Positions 27,729 through 36,999 of a stretch of 64,000 bases of DNA are shown piece after piece (positions within the stretch are counted from its first letter, which is position 1; each line of letters opens with the position of its first letter). This DNA comes from Wenxinia saemankumensis (GTDB lineage Bacteria; Pseudomonadota; Alphaproteobacteria; Rhodobacterales; Rhodobacteraceae). Made by a program: the position numbers and the translations under genes. The DNA is taken from the NCBI RefSeq assembly GCF_900141735.1, contig NZ_FQYO01000002.1:434001-498000 (forward strand). The letters are read 5' to 3'. The notes beneath the pieces were generated by a model. The model had not been told where the DNA came from. It made no database searches and worked only from the letters and a program-made list of their open reading frames with translations.

Positions 27729-29033
27729 ATGCCGCTGCATCTCGACACCTCCGCCCCCGATTTCGCCGCCGCCTTCGATCGCCTGCTGACGATGAAGCGC
27801 GAGGACAGCCCGGACGTGGACGAGGCGGTGGCCGGGATCATCGCCGACATCCGGTCCCGGGGCGATGCGGCCCTGGTCGAGCTGACCGCCCGTTTCGATC
27901 GCTGGGAGGCCGCGCCGGAGCGGCTGCGCCTGACGGAGGCCGAGATCGACACGGCCATCGCCGGCGTCCCGGCGGAGGAGTCGGCGGCCCTGCACCTCGC
28001 GGCGGAGCGGATCCGCGCCTATCACGAACGGCAGCTGCCGCAGGATGCGCGCTGGACCGACCCGGCGGGGGCAGAGCTGGGCTGGCGCTGGGGCCCGGTC
28101 GATGCGGCGGGCCTCTACGTGCCCGGCGGGCTCGCCTCCTACCCGTCCTCTGTGCTGATGAACGCGGTCCCGGCCAAGGTGGCGGGGGTCGACCGGCTGG
28201 TCGTGACCGTGCCGACCCCGGACGGGGCGCTGAACCCGCTGGTCCTGCTGGCCTGCCGGCTCGCCGGGGTGGACGAGGTCTGGCGCGTCGGCGGCGCGCA
28301 GGCGATCGCCGCGCTGGCCTACGGAACGCAGAGTATCGCGCCGGTGGACAAGATCACCGGGCCGGGCAACGCCTTCGTCGCGGCGGCGAAGCGGCGGGTC
28401 TTCGGCAAGGTCGGGATCGACATGATCGCCGGCCCGTCCGAGATTCTGGTGATCGCCGACGGGACCTGCGAGCCGGACTGGGTCGCGCTCGACCTGCTGA
28501 GCCAAGCGGAACACGACGAGAGCGCGCAGGCGATCCTCATCACCCCCGAGGCGGGGGTGCGCGATGCCGTCGTCGCGGCCGTCGAGCATCGCCTGCGGAC
28601 GATCGAGCGGCGGGCCATCGCCGGTCGCTCGTGGGAGGCGTTCGGGGCCACGATCCTCGTCCGCGACCTCGAGGAGGCGGCGGCGATCAGCGACCGCCTC
28701 GCGCCCGAGCATCTCGAGATCTGCACCGCGGATCCCGAGGCGCTCCTGCCCCGGATCCGGCATGCCGGGGCGATCTTCCTGGGCCATTGGACCCCGGAGG
28801 CGATCGGCGATTATGTCGGCGGGCCCAACCACGTCCTGCCGACGGCGCGGTCGGCGCGCTTCTCCAGCGGGCTGTCGGTGATGGATTTCGTGAAGCGCAC
28901 GACGCTGGCCCGGATGACCCCCGGCGCGCTCGCCGCGATCGGCCCGGCCGCCGCGACGCTCGCCGGGTCGGAGAGCCTGCAGGCGCACGGCCTGTCGGTG
29001 CAGGCCCGGCTGGACCGGCTGAACGAGCGGTAG
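27729..29033 (+). CDS. hisD: histidinol dehydrogenase
   Basis: Carries out the last two steps of histidine synthesis, oxidising histidinol to histidine with NAD and zinc. 434 residues, normal length. Signatures: VPGGLASYPSSVLMNAVPAK, GGAQAIAALAYGTQSI, DKITGPGNAFVAAAKR, IDMIAGPSEILVIAD, and the zinc/active region LSQAEHDESAQA with LAPEHLEI. It is followed, after 400 bases with palindromes, by UPF0262 and a small phosphatase gene, an order typical of Rhodobacteraceae. Confidence 0.96.
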   Translation: MPLHLDTSAPDFAAAFDRLLTMKREDSPDVDEAVAGIIADIRSRGDAALVELTARFDRWEAAPERLRLTEAEIDTAIAGVPAEESAALHLAAERIRAYHERQLPQDARWTDPAGAELGWRWGPVDAAGLYVPGGLASYPSSVLMNAVPAKVAGVDRLVVTVPTPDGALNPLVLLACRLAGVDEVWRVGGAQAIAALAYGTQSIAPVDKITGPGNAFVAAAKRRVFGKVGIDMIAGPSEILVIADGTCEPDWVALDLLSQAEHDESAQAILITPEAGVRDAVVAAVEHRLRTIERRAIAGRSWEAFGATILVRDLEEAAAISDRLAPEHLEICTADPEALLPRIRHAGAIFLGHWTPEAIGDYVGGPNHVLPTARSARFSSGLSVMDFVKRTTLARMTPGALAAIGPAAATLAGSESLQAHGLSVQARLDRLNER

Positions 29034-29101
29034 GGCGGCCGAGCGGCAGGCCGCTGCGGGCGCCGGGGCGAACGCGGTCCTGCGGCGGATCATCCCGGGC
29101 G

Positions 29102-29120
29102 GGGTGGGTGCAACCCACCC
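29102..29120. repeat. short palindromic repeat, copy A
   Basis: GGGTGGGT-GCA-ACCCACCC: two eight-base arms around a three-base loop. A second copy with loop CGC lies at 29278. Both are in the gap after hisD. Confidence 0.7.
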
Positions 29121-29277
29121 GGCAGGGTGGGGGAGGCTGACGGTTCGCCACGGGCGGGAGACAGTCTCGTCCCTCCGGTTCGGCAGCTTAGGGGGCGCGG
29201 CTCCACCACCGCTCCCGGCGATCCCGCCTGAGCGCCGGAAGGGGGATATCCCGAGGACGCGCCCGCTTCGGCCCGTA

Positions 29278-29296
29278 GGGTGGGTCGCACCCACCC
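29278..29296. repeat. short palindromic repeat, copy B
   Basis: GGGTGGGT-CGC-ACCCACCC, the same arms as copy A with a different loop. Same-arm, different-loop copies suggest that the base-paired structure is what is kept. Confidence 0.7.
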
Positions 29297-29432
29297 CCGC
29301 TCCCCCCGCGGGCACGTCACCGGTCCATCGCCCATACGCGATGTCCCATCCGCCCCGCCCGCCCGCCGCGCGATTGCGCGGCCCCCCGCCATCGGCTACG
29401 CCTGAAGCCCGGACCCCGCGAGGAGGGGAGGC

Positions 29433-29909
29433 ATGTCCCGCATCTGCGCCATCGACCTCGACGACAGCACGCTGCCGCCGCCGACGCCCGAGATCGAGCA
29501 GGAGCGGCGGGTGGCGATCTTCGACCTGCTGGAGGAGAACAGCTTCGCTCTGCCCCCGCGCGAGGGGCGCGCGGCCGAGGGGCCCTACGCGCTGAAGCTG
29601 GCGATCCGGGACAAGCGGCTCGTCTTCGACCTGCGGCAGCAGGCGGGGGATCCGGCGGCCGAGTTCCACCTTTCGCTCGGGCCCTTCCGGCAGGTGGTGA
29701 AGGACTATTTCCAGATCTGCGAGAGCTACTTCTCGGCCGTGAAGACGGCGGCCCCCAGCCAGATCGAGACGATCGACATGGCCCGCCGCGGCATCCACGA
29801 CGAGGGCGCCCGCATCGTGCAGGAACGCCTGGAAGGCAAGGCGCGGATAGACCCCGGCACGGCACGCCGGCTCTTCACCCTGATCTGCGTGCTGCATGGA
29901 GGGGGCTGA
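29433..29909 (+). CDS. UPF0262 family protein
   Basis: A 158-residue conserved protein of the UPF0262 family, found almost only in alphaproteobacteria. It starts RICAIDLDDSTLPPPTPEIE and carries LKLAIRDKRLVFDL, FHLSLGPFRQVVKDYF and IETIDMARRGIHDEGA. Function unknown. AGGAGGGGAGG directly before ATG 29433 is a very strong ribosome binding site. A phosphatase-like gene starts six bases after its stop. Confidence 0.92.
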   Translation: MSRICAIDLDDSTLPPPTPEIEQERRVAIFDLLEENSFALPPREGRAAEGPYALKLAIRDKRLVFDLRQQAGDPAAEFHLSLGPFRQVVKDYFQICESYFSAVKTAAPSQIETIDMARRGIHDEGARIVQERLEGKARIDPGTARRLFTLICVLHGGG

Positions 29910-29914
29910 GGGGA

Positions 29915-30394
29915 ATGAACGCGGGCGGAAAGATCGGCGCGGCCCGGACCCTTCCCCAGTCGGTCCTCTTCTGCTGCGACCACAACTCGGTCCGCTCGCC
30001 CATGGCCGAGGGCATCATGAAGAAGCTCTACGGCCAGCGCGCCTACGTCCAGTCCGCCGGGGTGAAGTCCGATCTCGAGATCGACGGCTTCGCGGTCGCG
30101 GTCTGCAACGAGATCGGCGTCCGGCTCGACCGGCACCGCGTCCGGTCCTTCGACGAGATGGAGCAATGGGGCGACGACCTGTCCTCGTTCGACCTCGTCG
30201 TCGCGCTGTCCCCCGCCAGCCAGCGGCGGGCGCTGGAACTCGGGCGGTATTCCCATCTCGACGTGGAATACTGGCCGATCCTCGACCCGACCGGCCTCGG
30301 CGACGGGCGCGAGCAGCGGCTGGGCGCCTACCGCACGACCCGGGACATGATCCTCGAGCGTCTGACCGGGCGGTTCGGCGCCGGGGCCGGATGA
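29915..30394 (+). CDS. low molecular weight phosphotyrosine phosphatase / ArsC-like protein
   Basis: A 159-residue protein of the LMW-PTP superfamily, which includes thioredoxin-type arsenate reductases. The P-loop CDHNSVRSPMAEG fits the CX5R motif. The later segment VVALSPASQRRALELG and YWPILDPTGLGDG give the acid. The thioredoxin-linked extra cysteines of true ArsC are not evident, so arsenate reduction is not certain and a small phosphatase role is equally possible. It follows UPF0262 closely in one operon. Confidence 0.8.
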   Translation: MNAGGKIGAARTLPQSVLFCCDHNSVRSPMAEGIMKKLYGQRAYVQSAGVKSDLEIDGFAVAVCNEIGVRLDRHRVRSFDEMEQWGDDLSSFDLVVALSPASQRRALELGRYSHLDVEYWPILDPTGLGDGREQRLGAYRTTRDMILERLTGRFGAGAG

Positions 30395-30469
30395 CGGGAA
30401 CCCTGCGGGGCGGTCTTGCGTTGACCTGGCGTTTTACGCAACCTCTGGTTGCAAGCGGGGAGGTGTCGC

Positions 30470-30676
30470 ATGTCCGGACGAGAGATCCTTCACTGGGCCC
30501 CGGCCCTGCTCGGCGGGGCGGCGATCGTCGCGGTCCATCCGGCGCTCCGCGCGGAGGAAGGCGCCTCGATCGCGCTCGACTTCGCGGGGGCGGTCGTGCT
30601 GCCGGCCGGGATCTTCCTCGCCGTGATCGGCGCGGTGGGGATGCTGCGCGGTCTGCTGGCCCCCCCGCGCTGGTAG
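30470..30676 (+). CDS. small membrane protein, unknown
   Basis: A 68-residue protein with two hydrophobic segments (LHWAPALLGGAAIVAVHPAL and GAVVLPAGIFLAVIGAVGMLRG). Not recognised. GGGGAGG lies seven bases before ATG 30470, which makes translation likely. It lies between the phosphatase-like gene and infA; the sigma-32-type promoter of infA begins 16 bases after its stop. Confidence 0.6.
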   Translation: MSGREILHWAPALLGGAAIVAVHPALRAEEGASIALDFAGAVVLPAGIFLAVIGAVGMLRGLLAPPRW

Positions 30677-30691
30677 GCGGCGCGTTTTGCG

Positions 30692-30720
30692 CTTGAAAAA
30701 CGGCCCGGTTGCGCCCATCT
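30692..30720 (+). promoter_or_regulatory. sigma-32-type promoter of infA
   Basis: CTTGAAA (30692-30698), a 14-base spacer and GCCCATCT (30713-30720) match the heat-shock consensus CTTGAAA-N14-CCCCATNT at every defined position but one. It ends 43 bases before the infA ATG. A housekeeping factor may read the same site (TTGAAA with CATCTAAG). Confidence 0.55.
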
Positions 30721-30762
30721 AAGCAGCCGCCCCGACAGAGGGGCGCGCAAACCGGAGTGACC

Positions 30763-30981
30763 ATGGCCAAGGAAGAACTGCTCGAATTTCCCGGCGTCGT
30801 GAAGGAACTCCTGCCCAATGCGACGTTCAGGGTCGAGCTGGAAAACGGCCATGAGATCATCGCGCACACGGCAGGGAAACTTCGCAAGAACCGCATCCGC
30901 GTGCTCGCGGGCGACCGGGTCCAGGTCGAGATGACCCCCTACGATCTGACCAAGGGTCGGATCAACTACCGTTTCCGCTGA
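30763..30981 (+). CDS. infA: translation initiation factor IF-1
   Basis: A 72-residue protein, the exact usual length. It is a single OB fold: [59 protein letters not shown] and [10 protein letters not shown]. It binds the ribosomal A site during initiation. ATG 30763 is preceded by ACCGGAGTG. It heads the group infA-maf-rng-yacG, which is kept in Rhodobacterales. Confidence 0.98.
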   Translation: MAKEELLEFPGVVKELLPNATFRVELENGHEIIAHTAGKLRKNRIRVLAGDRVQVEMTPYDLTKGRINYRFR

Positions 30982-30990
30982 GGCGGGCCG

Positions 30991-31593
30991 GTGCAGGGGC
31001 CCCGTGACGGGGCCCGGCCCCGACTGATCCTCGGATCCGCCTCGCCGCGGCGGCGCGAGCTGCTGGCGCAGATCGGCGTCGTCCCGGACGAGACGACGCC
31101 TCCCGACATCGACGAGAGGCCGGCCCGAGGCGAGCTGCCGCGCGCCTATGTCGGCCGCATCGCCGCGCAGAAGGCGCAGGCCGTGGAGGCCGGGCCGGAC
31201 GAGATCGTGCTCTGCGCCGACACGACGGTCGCGCTGGGGCGCCGCATCCTCGGCAAGCCGGCGGATGCGGACGAGGCGCGGGCATTCCTCGTCGCCCTGT
31301 CCGGGCGGCGCCACACGGTCCTGACCGCCGTGGCGCTGCGCCGCGGGGACCGGGTCTGGTCCCGCATCGTCGAGGCGCAGGTCAAGCTCAAGCGCCTGTC
31401 CGGGGACGAAATTGCGGGCTATCTCGCCACCGGCGACTGGCAGGGCAAGGCCGGCGCCTACGCGATCCAGGGTCCGGCCGGCGCCTTCGTCCCCTGGATC
31501 CGGGGCAGCTACACCGCGATCGTGGGCCTGCCGCTGGCCGAGACCGCGCAGATGCTCGCCGCGGCGGGCCATCCCGTCTGGAGAACGCCATGA
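30991..31593 (+). CDS. maf: Maf family nucleotide pyrophosphatase
   Basis: A 200-residue Maf protein. It has [37 protein letters not shown] (catalytic Asp in CADTTV) and [17 protein letters not shown]. Maf enzymes hydrolyse non-canonical or modified nucleoside triphosphates and affect septum formation. GTG 30991 lies nine bases after the infA stop. The stop overlaps the rng start by four bases (ATGA), so translation is coupled. Confidence 0.93.
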   Translation: MQGPRDGARPRLILGSASPRRRELLAQIGVVPDETTPPDIDERPARGELPRAYVGRIAAQKAQAVEAGPDEIVLCADTTVALGRRILGKPADADEARAFLVALSGRRHTVLTAVALRRGDRVWSRIVEAQVKLKRLSGDEIAGYLATGDWQGKAGAYAIQGPAGAFVPWIRGSYTAIVGLPLAETAQMLAAAGHPVWRTP

Positions 31594-32624
31594 AGGGCCG
31601 CACCATCGTCCTCGATCACCTGAAGGGCCGCGAGGCCGCGGCGCTGATCGTCGACGGCCAGCTCGACGACCTGCTGATCGACGATGCGGAACTCCATCGC
31701 CCCGGGGCGATCTTCCGCGCGATCTGCGACCGCCCGGTGAAGGGGCAGGGCGGCATGTTCCTGCGCCTGCCGGGGGGCGACACCGCCTATCTGCGCGGGG
31801 CGAAGGGGCTTCGGCCGGGGCAGCCGCTGCTCGTCCAGGTCACCGGCACCGCCGAGGACGGCAAGGCCGTCCCGGTGACCGACCGGCTCCTGTTCAAGTC
31901 CCGCCACGCCATCGTCACGCCCGGTGCGCCCGGCATCAACGTCTCGCGCCGCATCGCCGACGAGGAGGCGCGCGCCCGCCTGAGGGCCTTGGGCGAGGAG
32001 GCGATGGACGGCTCGCCGGACGGGCTGATCCTTCGTTCCGGCACCGAAGAGGCCCCGGAGGACGAGATCGCCGAGGACATCGCCGCGACGCGGGCCCTGG
32101 CCGAGGCCGTGGCCGGCGATGCCGAGGGGCGCGAGCCCGAGGCGCTGACCGAGGGCGACGGCCCCCACGCGTTCGCCTGGCGGGAATGGCGCGCGGGCGA
32201 CGTGGTGACCGAGCCGGGCGGCTTCGCGCGCGAGGGCGTGCTCGACATGCTGGACGCGCTGCGGGCACCGCTCGTGCCGCTGGGCGAGGGCACGATGAGC
32301 GTCGAGCCGACCCGGGCGCTGGTCGCGGTCGACGTGAACACGGGCAGCGACACCTCCCCCGCCGCGGCGCTCAAGGCCAATCTCGCCGCCGCCCGGGCGC
32401 TGCCGCGGGCCTTGCGCCTGCGCGGCCTCGGCGGGCAGGTCGTTGTCGATTTCGTCTCGGTGTCCAAGGCGCATCGCCGCCAGGTGGAGCAATCGCTCCG
32501 CGCCAGCTTCCGCAACGACCCGATCGAGACCTCGCTCGTGGGGTGGAGCGCAATGGGCCTGTTCGAGCTGTCGCGCAAGCGCGAGCGCGCCCCGATCCTG
32601 CCCCTGCTGGAGGCGGGACGATGA
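31590..32624 (+). CDS. rng: ribonuclease E/G family protein (short form)
   Basis: A 344-residue endoribonuclease of the E/G family. It has an N-terminal S1-like part ([20 protein letters not shown]), ISRRIAD-like [16 protein letters not shown], and the catalytic segment [11 protein letters not shown] (metal-binding Asp) followed by [16 protein letters not shown]. It is shorter than RNase G (about 490) and lacks the zinc-link and C-terminal parts, which is usual for this alphaproteobacterial paralogue; a full RNase E is expected elsewhere. The stop overlaps the yacG ATG by four bases. Confidence 0.88.
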   Translation: MKGRTIVLDHLKGREAAALIVDGQLDDLLIDDAELHRPGAIFRAICDRPVKGQGGMFLRLPGGDTAYLRGAKGLRPGQPLLVQVTGTAEDGKAVPVTDRLLFKSRHAIVTPGAPGINVSRRIADEEARARLRALGEEAMDGSPDGLILRSGTEEAPEDEIAEDIAATRALAEAVAGDAEGREPEALTEGDGPHAFAWREWRAGDVVTEPGGFAREGVLDMLDALRAPLVPLGEGTMSVEPTRALVAVDVNTGSDTSPAAALKANLAAARALPRALRLRGLGGQVVVDFVSVSKAHRRQVEQSLRASFRNDPIETSLVGWSAMGLFELSRKRERAPILPLLEAGR

Positions 32625-32806
32625 GTTGTCCGATCTGCGGCAAGCCGGGCTCGACCGCGTACCGCCCCTTCTGCAGCCGCCGCTGCGCCGACGTGGACCT
32701 GGCGCGCTGGCTGGGCGGCGGCTACCGGATCCAGACCGACGAGGCCCCCGATCCGGGCGCCGGAGTGCCACCGGAGGAGGACGGCGAGGATCCCACCCGG
32801 CACTGA
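32621..32806 (+). CDS. yacG: DNA gyrase inhibitor YacG
   Basis: A 61-residue zinc protein with the YacG pattern CPICGKP...FCSRRCADVDLARWLGGGY, four cysteines binding zinc and the DLxxWL motif. Family members bind GyrB and inhibit DNA gyrase. The C-terminus is acidic. The start overlaps the rng stop (ATGA), closing the infA operon. tRNA-Phe follows 115 bases later. Confidence 0.9.
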   Translation: MSCPICGKPGSTAYRPFCSRRCADVDLARWLGGGYRIQTDEAPDPGAGVPPEEDGEDPTRH

Positions 32807-32921
32807 CGCCGCGATGACGCCGCGACCGCCCGGACGCCGCTGTAAAACCCTCTGGACACCCCTCCGCCCCTCGTCTACGACGCCCCCACCCGACGGATGC
32901 CGACACGCCTCCGTCCCCGGT

Positions 32922-32996
32922 GCCCGGGTAGCTCAGGGGTAGAGCAGTGGATTGAAAATCCTCGTGTCGGTGGTTCGATTCCGCCCCCGGGCACCA
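32922..32996 (+). tRNA. tRNA-Phe (anticodon GAA)
   Basis: A cloverleaf of 75 bases with encoded CCA. The acceptor stem is GCCCGGG/CCCGGGC, the D arm TAGCTCAGGGGTAGAGC, the anticodon stem GGATT/AATCC around GAA, and the T arm GGTTCGATTCC. Confidence 0.95.
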
Positions 32997-33404
32997 TTTT
33001 CCGCCTTGTTTTCCGCGATGGCTTTCCACCTCGTTCCGTTCGGGTGAGGGGCGCCCCGCGTTCGGGCCGACATAGTCGGGGGGCGCCGGCCCTCCGCCGG
33101 GGCCGGGGGGGACGAGGGCCGGTCCTGTCCGCGTCGTTCGCGGCCGATGACCCTGCCCGGGCGGTGCCAGGGCGATTGCGGGCCAGTCCTCCGGCCTGCA
33201 TGGTCGCGGGAGGGCAGGGCGTGCGGGACGCTGCGCGTGGTCGTCCGGGGCCCGGGAACGGCCACGCTCCGTTGCCGGCTCGCAAGGCGACCGACCGGGC
33301 GCGGCCGCTGGACACCGGCGGCCCGGCCTGCTTGGTGACCTCCATCCGCCGCGGCGCCCCGTCCGTCCCAGCCGCGCGCCGACCGTCGCCTTCGAGGATC
33401 CCCC
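32997..33404. other. gene-free gap between tRNA-Phe and the OYE gene
   Basis: About 400 bases. The first 50 are less GC-rich (TTTTCCGCCTTGTTTTCC), as expected just downstream of a tRNA. The rest is GC-rich and has only shadow frames. No terminator with a clear stem was found. Confidence 0.5.
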
Positions 33405-34493
33405 ATGACATCCGCCTCCGCCTCTGCCGACCTCTTCGCCCCCCTGTGCCTTCCGCGGGGGCCACGGATCGCCAACCGGTTCGTCCTCGCCCCGCTGACC
33501 AACACGCAGAGCCACGAGGACGGCACCCTGTCCGAGGACGAATACCGCTGGCTCACCCTGCGGGCGACGGGCGGCTTCGGCCTGGTGACGACCTGCGCGA
33601 GCCACGTCTCGCTGCAGGGCAAGGCCTTTGCCGGCCAGCTCGGCTGCTTCGACGACCGGCACCTGCCAGGGCTGACGCGGCTGGCCGACGGCCTGCGCCG
33701 GGAGGGGGCGGTCTCGTCGCTCCAGATCCAGCACGGCGGGATCCGCGCGCTGGGCGAGGGCGGCGACATCGTCGGCCCCTCCGACGATGCCGGGACCGGG
33801 GCACGCGCCCTGACCGGGGACGAGGTCGAGAGCGCCATCGAGGACTTCGTCGCCGCGTCCCGCCGGGCCGAGGCGGCAGGCTTCGACGGCGTGCAGATCC
33901 ATGCGGCGCACGGCTATCTCATCGCCGAGTTCCTCTCGCCGGAGCTGAACCGCCGCGCCGACGACTGGGGCGGCACGGCCGAGAAGCGGGCGCGGTTCCT
34001 GTTCGAGATCCTGCACCGGATCCGCGCCGCCTGCCGACCCGACTTCCAGATCGGCGTGCGCCTCTCGCCGGAGCGGTTCGGCCTGGTCCTGCCGGACATG
34101 GTCGACCTCGCCGCCCGGCTCCTCTCGGACGAGGCGATGGACTATCTCGACCTGTCGCTCTGGGACGTCTTCAAGGAGCCCGAGGACGAGGCCTTCAAGG
34201 GGCGCTCGCTCATGTCCCGCTTCACCGGGCTCGACCGGACCGGCCGCGCGCTGGGCGTCGCGGGTCGGATCATGACGGCCGCCGACGCGGTCCGGGCGGT
34301 GGAGGAGGGCGCGGATTACGTGGCGATCGGCAAGGCGGGAATCCTGGCCCATGACCTGCCGCACCGGATCCGCGAGAATGCCGGTTACGCCGCACCCGCG
34401 CTGCCGGTTACGCCGGATTTCCTGCGGCAGCAGGGGGTCGGCGATCCCTTCGTCGCCTACCTGCGCAAGCAGCGGAACTTCGTCGCGGCGTGA
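33405..34493 (+). CDS. NADH:flavin oxidoreductase, old yellow enzyme family
   Basis: A 362-residue TIM-barrel flavoprotein. It shows RIANRFVLAPLTNTQSHEDG, IQHGGIRALGEGG, FDGVQIHAAHGYLIAEFLSP (active-site His pair as HAAHGY) and ELNRRADDWGG. The C-terminus has VEEGADYVAIGKAGI. OYE proteins reduce activated C=C bonds with NAD(P)H and FMN; the natural substrate is unknown. The start ATG 33405 fits the family. The gene stands alone and converges with an SLC13 permease. Confidence 0.92.
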   Translation: MTSASASADLFAPLCLPRGPRIANRFVLAPLTNTQSHEDGTLSEDEYRWLTLRATGGFGLVTTCASHVSLQGKAFAGQLGCFDDRHLPGLTRLADGLRREGAVSSLQIQHGGIRALGEGGDIVGPSDDAGTGARALTGDEVESAIEDFVAASRRAEAAGFDGVQIHAAHGYLIAEFLSPELNRRADDWGGTAEKRARFLFEILHRIRAACRPDFQIGVRLSPERFGLVLPDMVDLAARLLSDEAMDYLDLSLWDVFKEPEDEAFKGRSLMSRFTGLDRTGRALGVAGRIMTAADAVRAVEEGADYVAIGKAGILAHDLPHRIRENAGYAAPALPVTPDFLRQQGVGDPFVAYLRKQRNFVAA

Positions 34494-34508
34494 CCGCTGC
34501 CCCCGCCG

Positions 34509-36296
34509 TCACCGCATGGGAAAGAAGACGGTGATCGCCACGACCGAGGCGATCCCCACGACGATGTTCATCGGGATCCCGATCCGGAGGAAATCGGCGA
34601 AGCGGTAGTTCCCGGCCCCGTAGACCAGCGTGTTGGTCTGGTACCCGATGGGCGTCGCGAAGGATGCCGAGGCCGAGAACATGACGGCCACGACGAAGGG
34701 CCGCGGGTCGAGCCCCATCTGCGCGGCGAGCGAGATCACGATCGGCGTGAAGATCACCGCCACGGCATTGTTCGTCACCGTCTCGGTCAGCAGCGAGCCG
34801 ACGAAGTAGACGGCCAGCAGCAGGGCGAAGGGCGGCAGCCCCTCGAGCCAGGGGGTCAGGGCGGTGACGATCCGTTCCACCGCGCCGGTACCCTCGAGCC
34901 CCGCGCCGACGATCAGCATGGCGAAGATCAGGACGAGGATGGACAGGTCGATGGATTTCCAGGCCTCGTCGTTGTCGATGCACCGCAGCACCAGGATCGC
35001 GGCCACGCCGACGAGGGCGAGGATGCCGATCGGCATCACGTCGAGGGCGGCGAGGGTCACGATCCCGACGAGGGCGAGGATGGCGACCGGGGCCTGCCGC
35101 CGGCGATAGGCGCGTCCGGACGGCTCGGTCACCGAGACGACGTCGCCCGCCTGCGCGAGTTCGCGGAAGCCCTCGGCCGTCCCTTCGAGCAGGAGCTTGT
35201 CGGCCGGCCGCAGCTGCACGCTCGACAGGTCGGCGCCGGCGACGTGGCGCGGCCTATGGGCTCCCAGCACGCGCATCCCCGCCCGCCGCCCCAGCGCGAG
35301 ATCCGCGATCCGGATCCCGGAGGACCGGCGCGAGGGCGTGACGATGGCTTCCGCCACGCGCACCGACGCGTCGGGATCGAGCTCCACCGTGCGGCGCAGG
35401 CCGAGGCGCAGGCCCGGCATCTCGGCGAAGGTGAGAAGCTCGGAGGTGGTGGCGACGAGGATCAGCGTGTCCCCCTTCGAGACGACGTGCTCGTCGAGGC
35501 CCGCGCGCAGGATCCGCCCGCCGGAACGGACCCCGGTGACGCGGACGCCGTCCCGACCGAGCGCCCCGATCCGCGAAAGCGGCTGTCCGATCCATGCATG
35601 ATCGGCGAGCACCGTCACCTCGGAAAGGAAATCGGTCTCCGCCTCGTGGGCCGCGTCGCCCGCATGATCGCGGTCGGGCAGGAGGAACCGGCCGAGCCCG
35701 AACAGCGCGAGCCCCCCCGTCAGCGCGACGACGATCCCCACCGGGGCGATCTCGAAGATCGAGAAGGCCTCGAGCCCGTTCTCGCGCGCCACCCCGTCGA
35801 CGAGCAGGTTGGTCGAGGTGCCGATCAGCGTGCATGTGCCGCCCAGGATCGCGGTATAGGACAGCGGGATGAGCAGTCGCGTGGGCGCAAGGCCGAGGCT
35901 GCCGGCGAGCCGGATCACCACCGGGATCAGCACCAGGACCACCGGGGTGTTGTTCATGAAGCCCGACGCCACGAGCGTGGCGAGGAGGAAGGTCGCGATC
36001 GCGAGGCGCGGCCGGTCGTTCGCCCGCTCGATGACCAGCCGCGCCAGCGCGTCGAGCACGCCCGTCCGCACCAGCGCGCCCGAGACGACGAACATCGCGC
36101 CAATGGTGATGGGCGCCGGGTTGGAGAAGACGGCCATCACCTCGGCGGACGGCACCAGCCCCAGGACGATGAACAGCGCCGCCCCCGCCGCGGCCGTGAC
36201 CTCGGGCGGATAGCGCTCGATCACGAAGGCCACGAAGAGCAGCACGAGGAGCGCGAGGGCGAGGGTCGAGGGGTCGATCCCGAGGAAGGCGGTCAT
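34509..36296 (-). CDS. SLC13/DASS family permease with two TrkA-C (RCK-C) domains
   Basis: A 595-residue inner membrane transporter. The N-terminal membrane half has VASGFMNNTPVVLVLIPVVI and GGTCTLIGTSTNLLVDGVA, the SLC13 signatures. Two soluble TrkA-C domains follow (about 210-380; for example VSKGDTLILVATTSELL and LRPADKLLLEGTAEGF). The second membrane half has FVGSLLTETVTNNAVAVIF and SASASFATPIGYQTNTLVYG. Such proteins move sulfate, dicarboxylates or related anions with Na+; the substrate is not shown by neighbours. Confidence 0.92.
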   Translation of the reverse strand: MTAFLGIDPSTLALALLVLLFVAFVIERYPPEVTAAAGAALFIVLGLVPSAEVMAVFSNPAPITIGAMFVVSGALVRTGVLDALARLVIERANDRPRLAIATFLLATLVASGFMNNTPVVLVLIPVVIRLAGSLGLAPTRLLIPLSYTAILGGTCTLIGTSTNLLVDGVARENGLEAFSIFEIAPVGIVVALTGGLALFGLGRFLLPDRDHAGDAAHEAETDFLSEVTVLADHAWIGQPLSRIGALGRDGVRVTGVRSGGRILRAGLDEHVVSKGDTLILVATTSELLTFAEMPGLRLGLRRTVELDPDASVRVAEAIVTPSRRSSGIRIADLALGRRAGMRVLGAHRPRHVAGADLSSVQLRPADKLLLEGTAEGFRELAQAGDVVSVTEPSGRAYRRRQAPVAILALVGIVTLAALDVMPIGILALVGVAAILVLRCIDNDEAWKSIDLSILVLIFAMLIVGAGLEGTGAVERIVTALTPWLEGLPPFALLLAVYFVGSLLTETVTNNAVAVIFTPIVISLAAQMGLDPRPFVVAVMFSASASFATPIGYQTNTLVYGAGNYRFADFLRIGIPMNIVVGIASVVAITVFFPMR

Positions 36297-36999
36297 GGAC
36301 GGTCCGGGCTGGCGGGGTCAGAAGGGCGCGGGGCGGGCGCGCGGCGGTCGGCGCATCAGGCGGTCGCGCCCGGCGGCCGGTCGGTCCTGCCGGCCGTGCC
36401 GGCGGGTCGCGGCGGACGGGATGGGCAGGACAGGCCCGGCGCGGCGGATGCCGGGCTCGCGGGGGCTCGCGGGGGGAGGACTCGCCGCCTGGTTCGCCCT
36501 GTGTCCGTGGAGGTGTTCGTGCCTCGAGCCGTCTGCGCGGCTGTCCCACACGGGACCGTCGTGGCGGACCGCGAGCGGCAGCACCGCGCAGGGGCGGAAC
36601 ACGGGATGCGAAACGCGCAAGGGTGACATCGGGCCGGTCTCCGGAACGGACCAGCGACGATGCAGGCCAGGACGACGCTCCGCGGCACAAGGTGGCGTCG
36701 CCGTCGCGCTCGGCAAGGCCGCTCGCGTGATCCCGCGCCGGGACAGGTCGAGGAGAGAGAGGCCGGCGGTCGCAATGGCGCCGTCCATCGCCCGCTCCGG
36801 AAGGAGGGCGGATGCCTCGCGGGAGAGCACTCGACCGGGCGCCGCCGCGCGCCGCCCCGACGGCGCCGGTCTGCGGGGCCGGGCGGGCATCTGCAGGACA
36901 GCGACGTTGGCGCTGCAATGACCGGCGATCCGGTCGAGCTTCCGCCGGATCACCGACGGTCCGGACGACCGGGGCCGGCCGGGATCGCGGCGGGCGCGG
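36297..36999. other. 700-base region without a supported gene
   Basis: Between the SLC13 permease start and the malQ stop. Frames exist on both strands (for example 36318-36953 on the minus strand), but they are Arg/Pro-rich, have no ribosome binding site and resemble no family. No tRNA, hairpin-plus-T-run or repeat was found. It may hold the permease promoter, or the remains of a lost gene. Confidence 0.5.

Larger units (their letters stand above)
29034..29432. other. intergenic region between hisD and UPF0262 with two palindromes
   Basis: About 400 bases without a supported gene. It contains the two GGGTGGGT/ACCCACCC palindromes and an extra half-copy (CAGGGTGGG at 29123). No promoter is clear. 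Confidence 0.6.

Noticed and set aside
36318-36953. 211-codon minus-strand frame between the SLC13 permease and malQ
   Set aside because: It lacks a ribosome binding site, is Arg/Pro/Ala-rich and matches no family; the + strand frames there are equally long, as expected by chance at this G+C.
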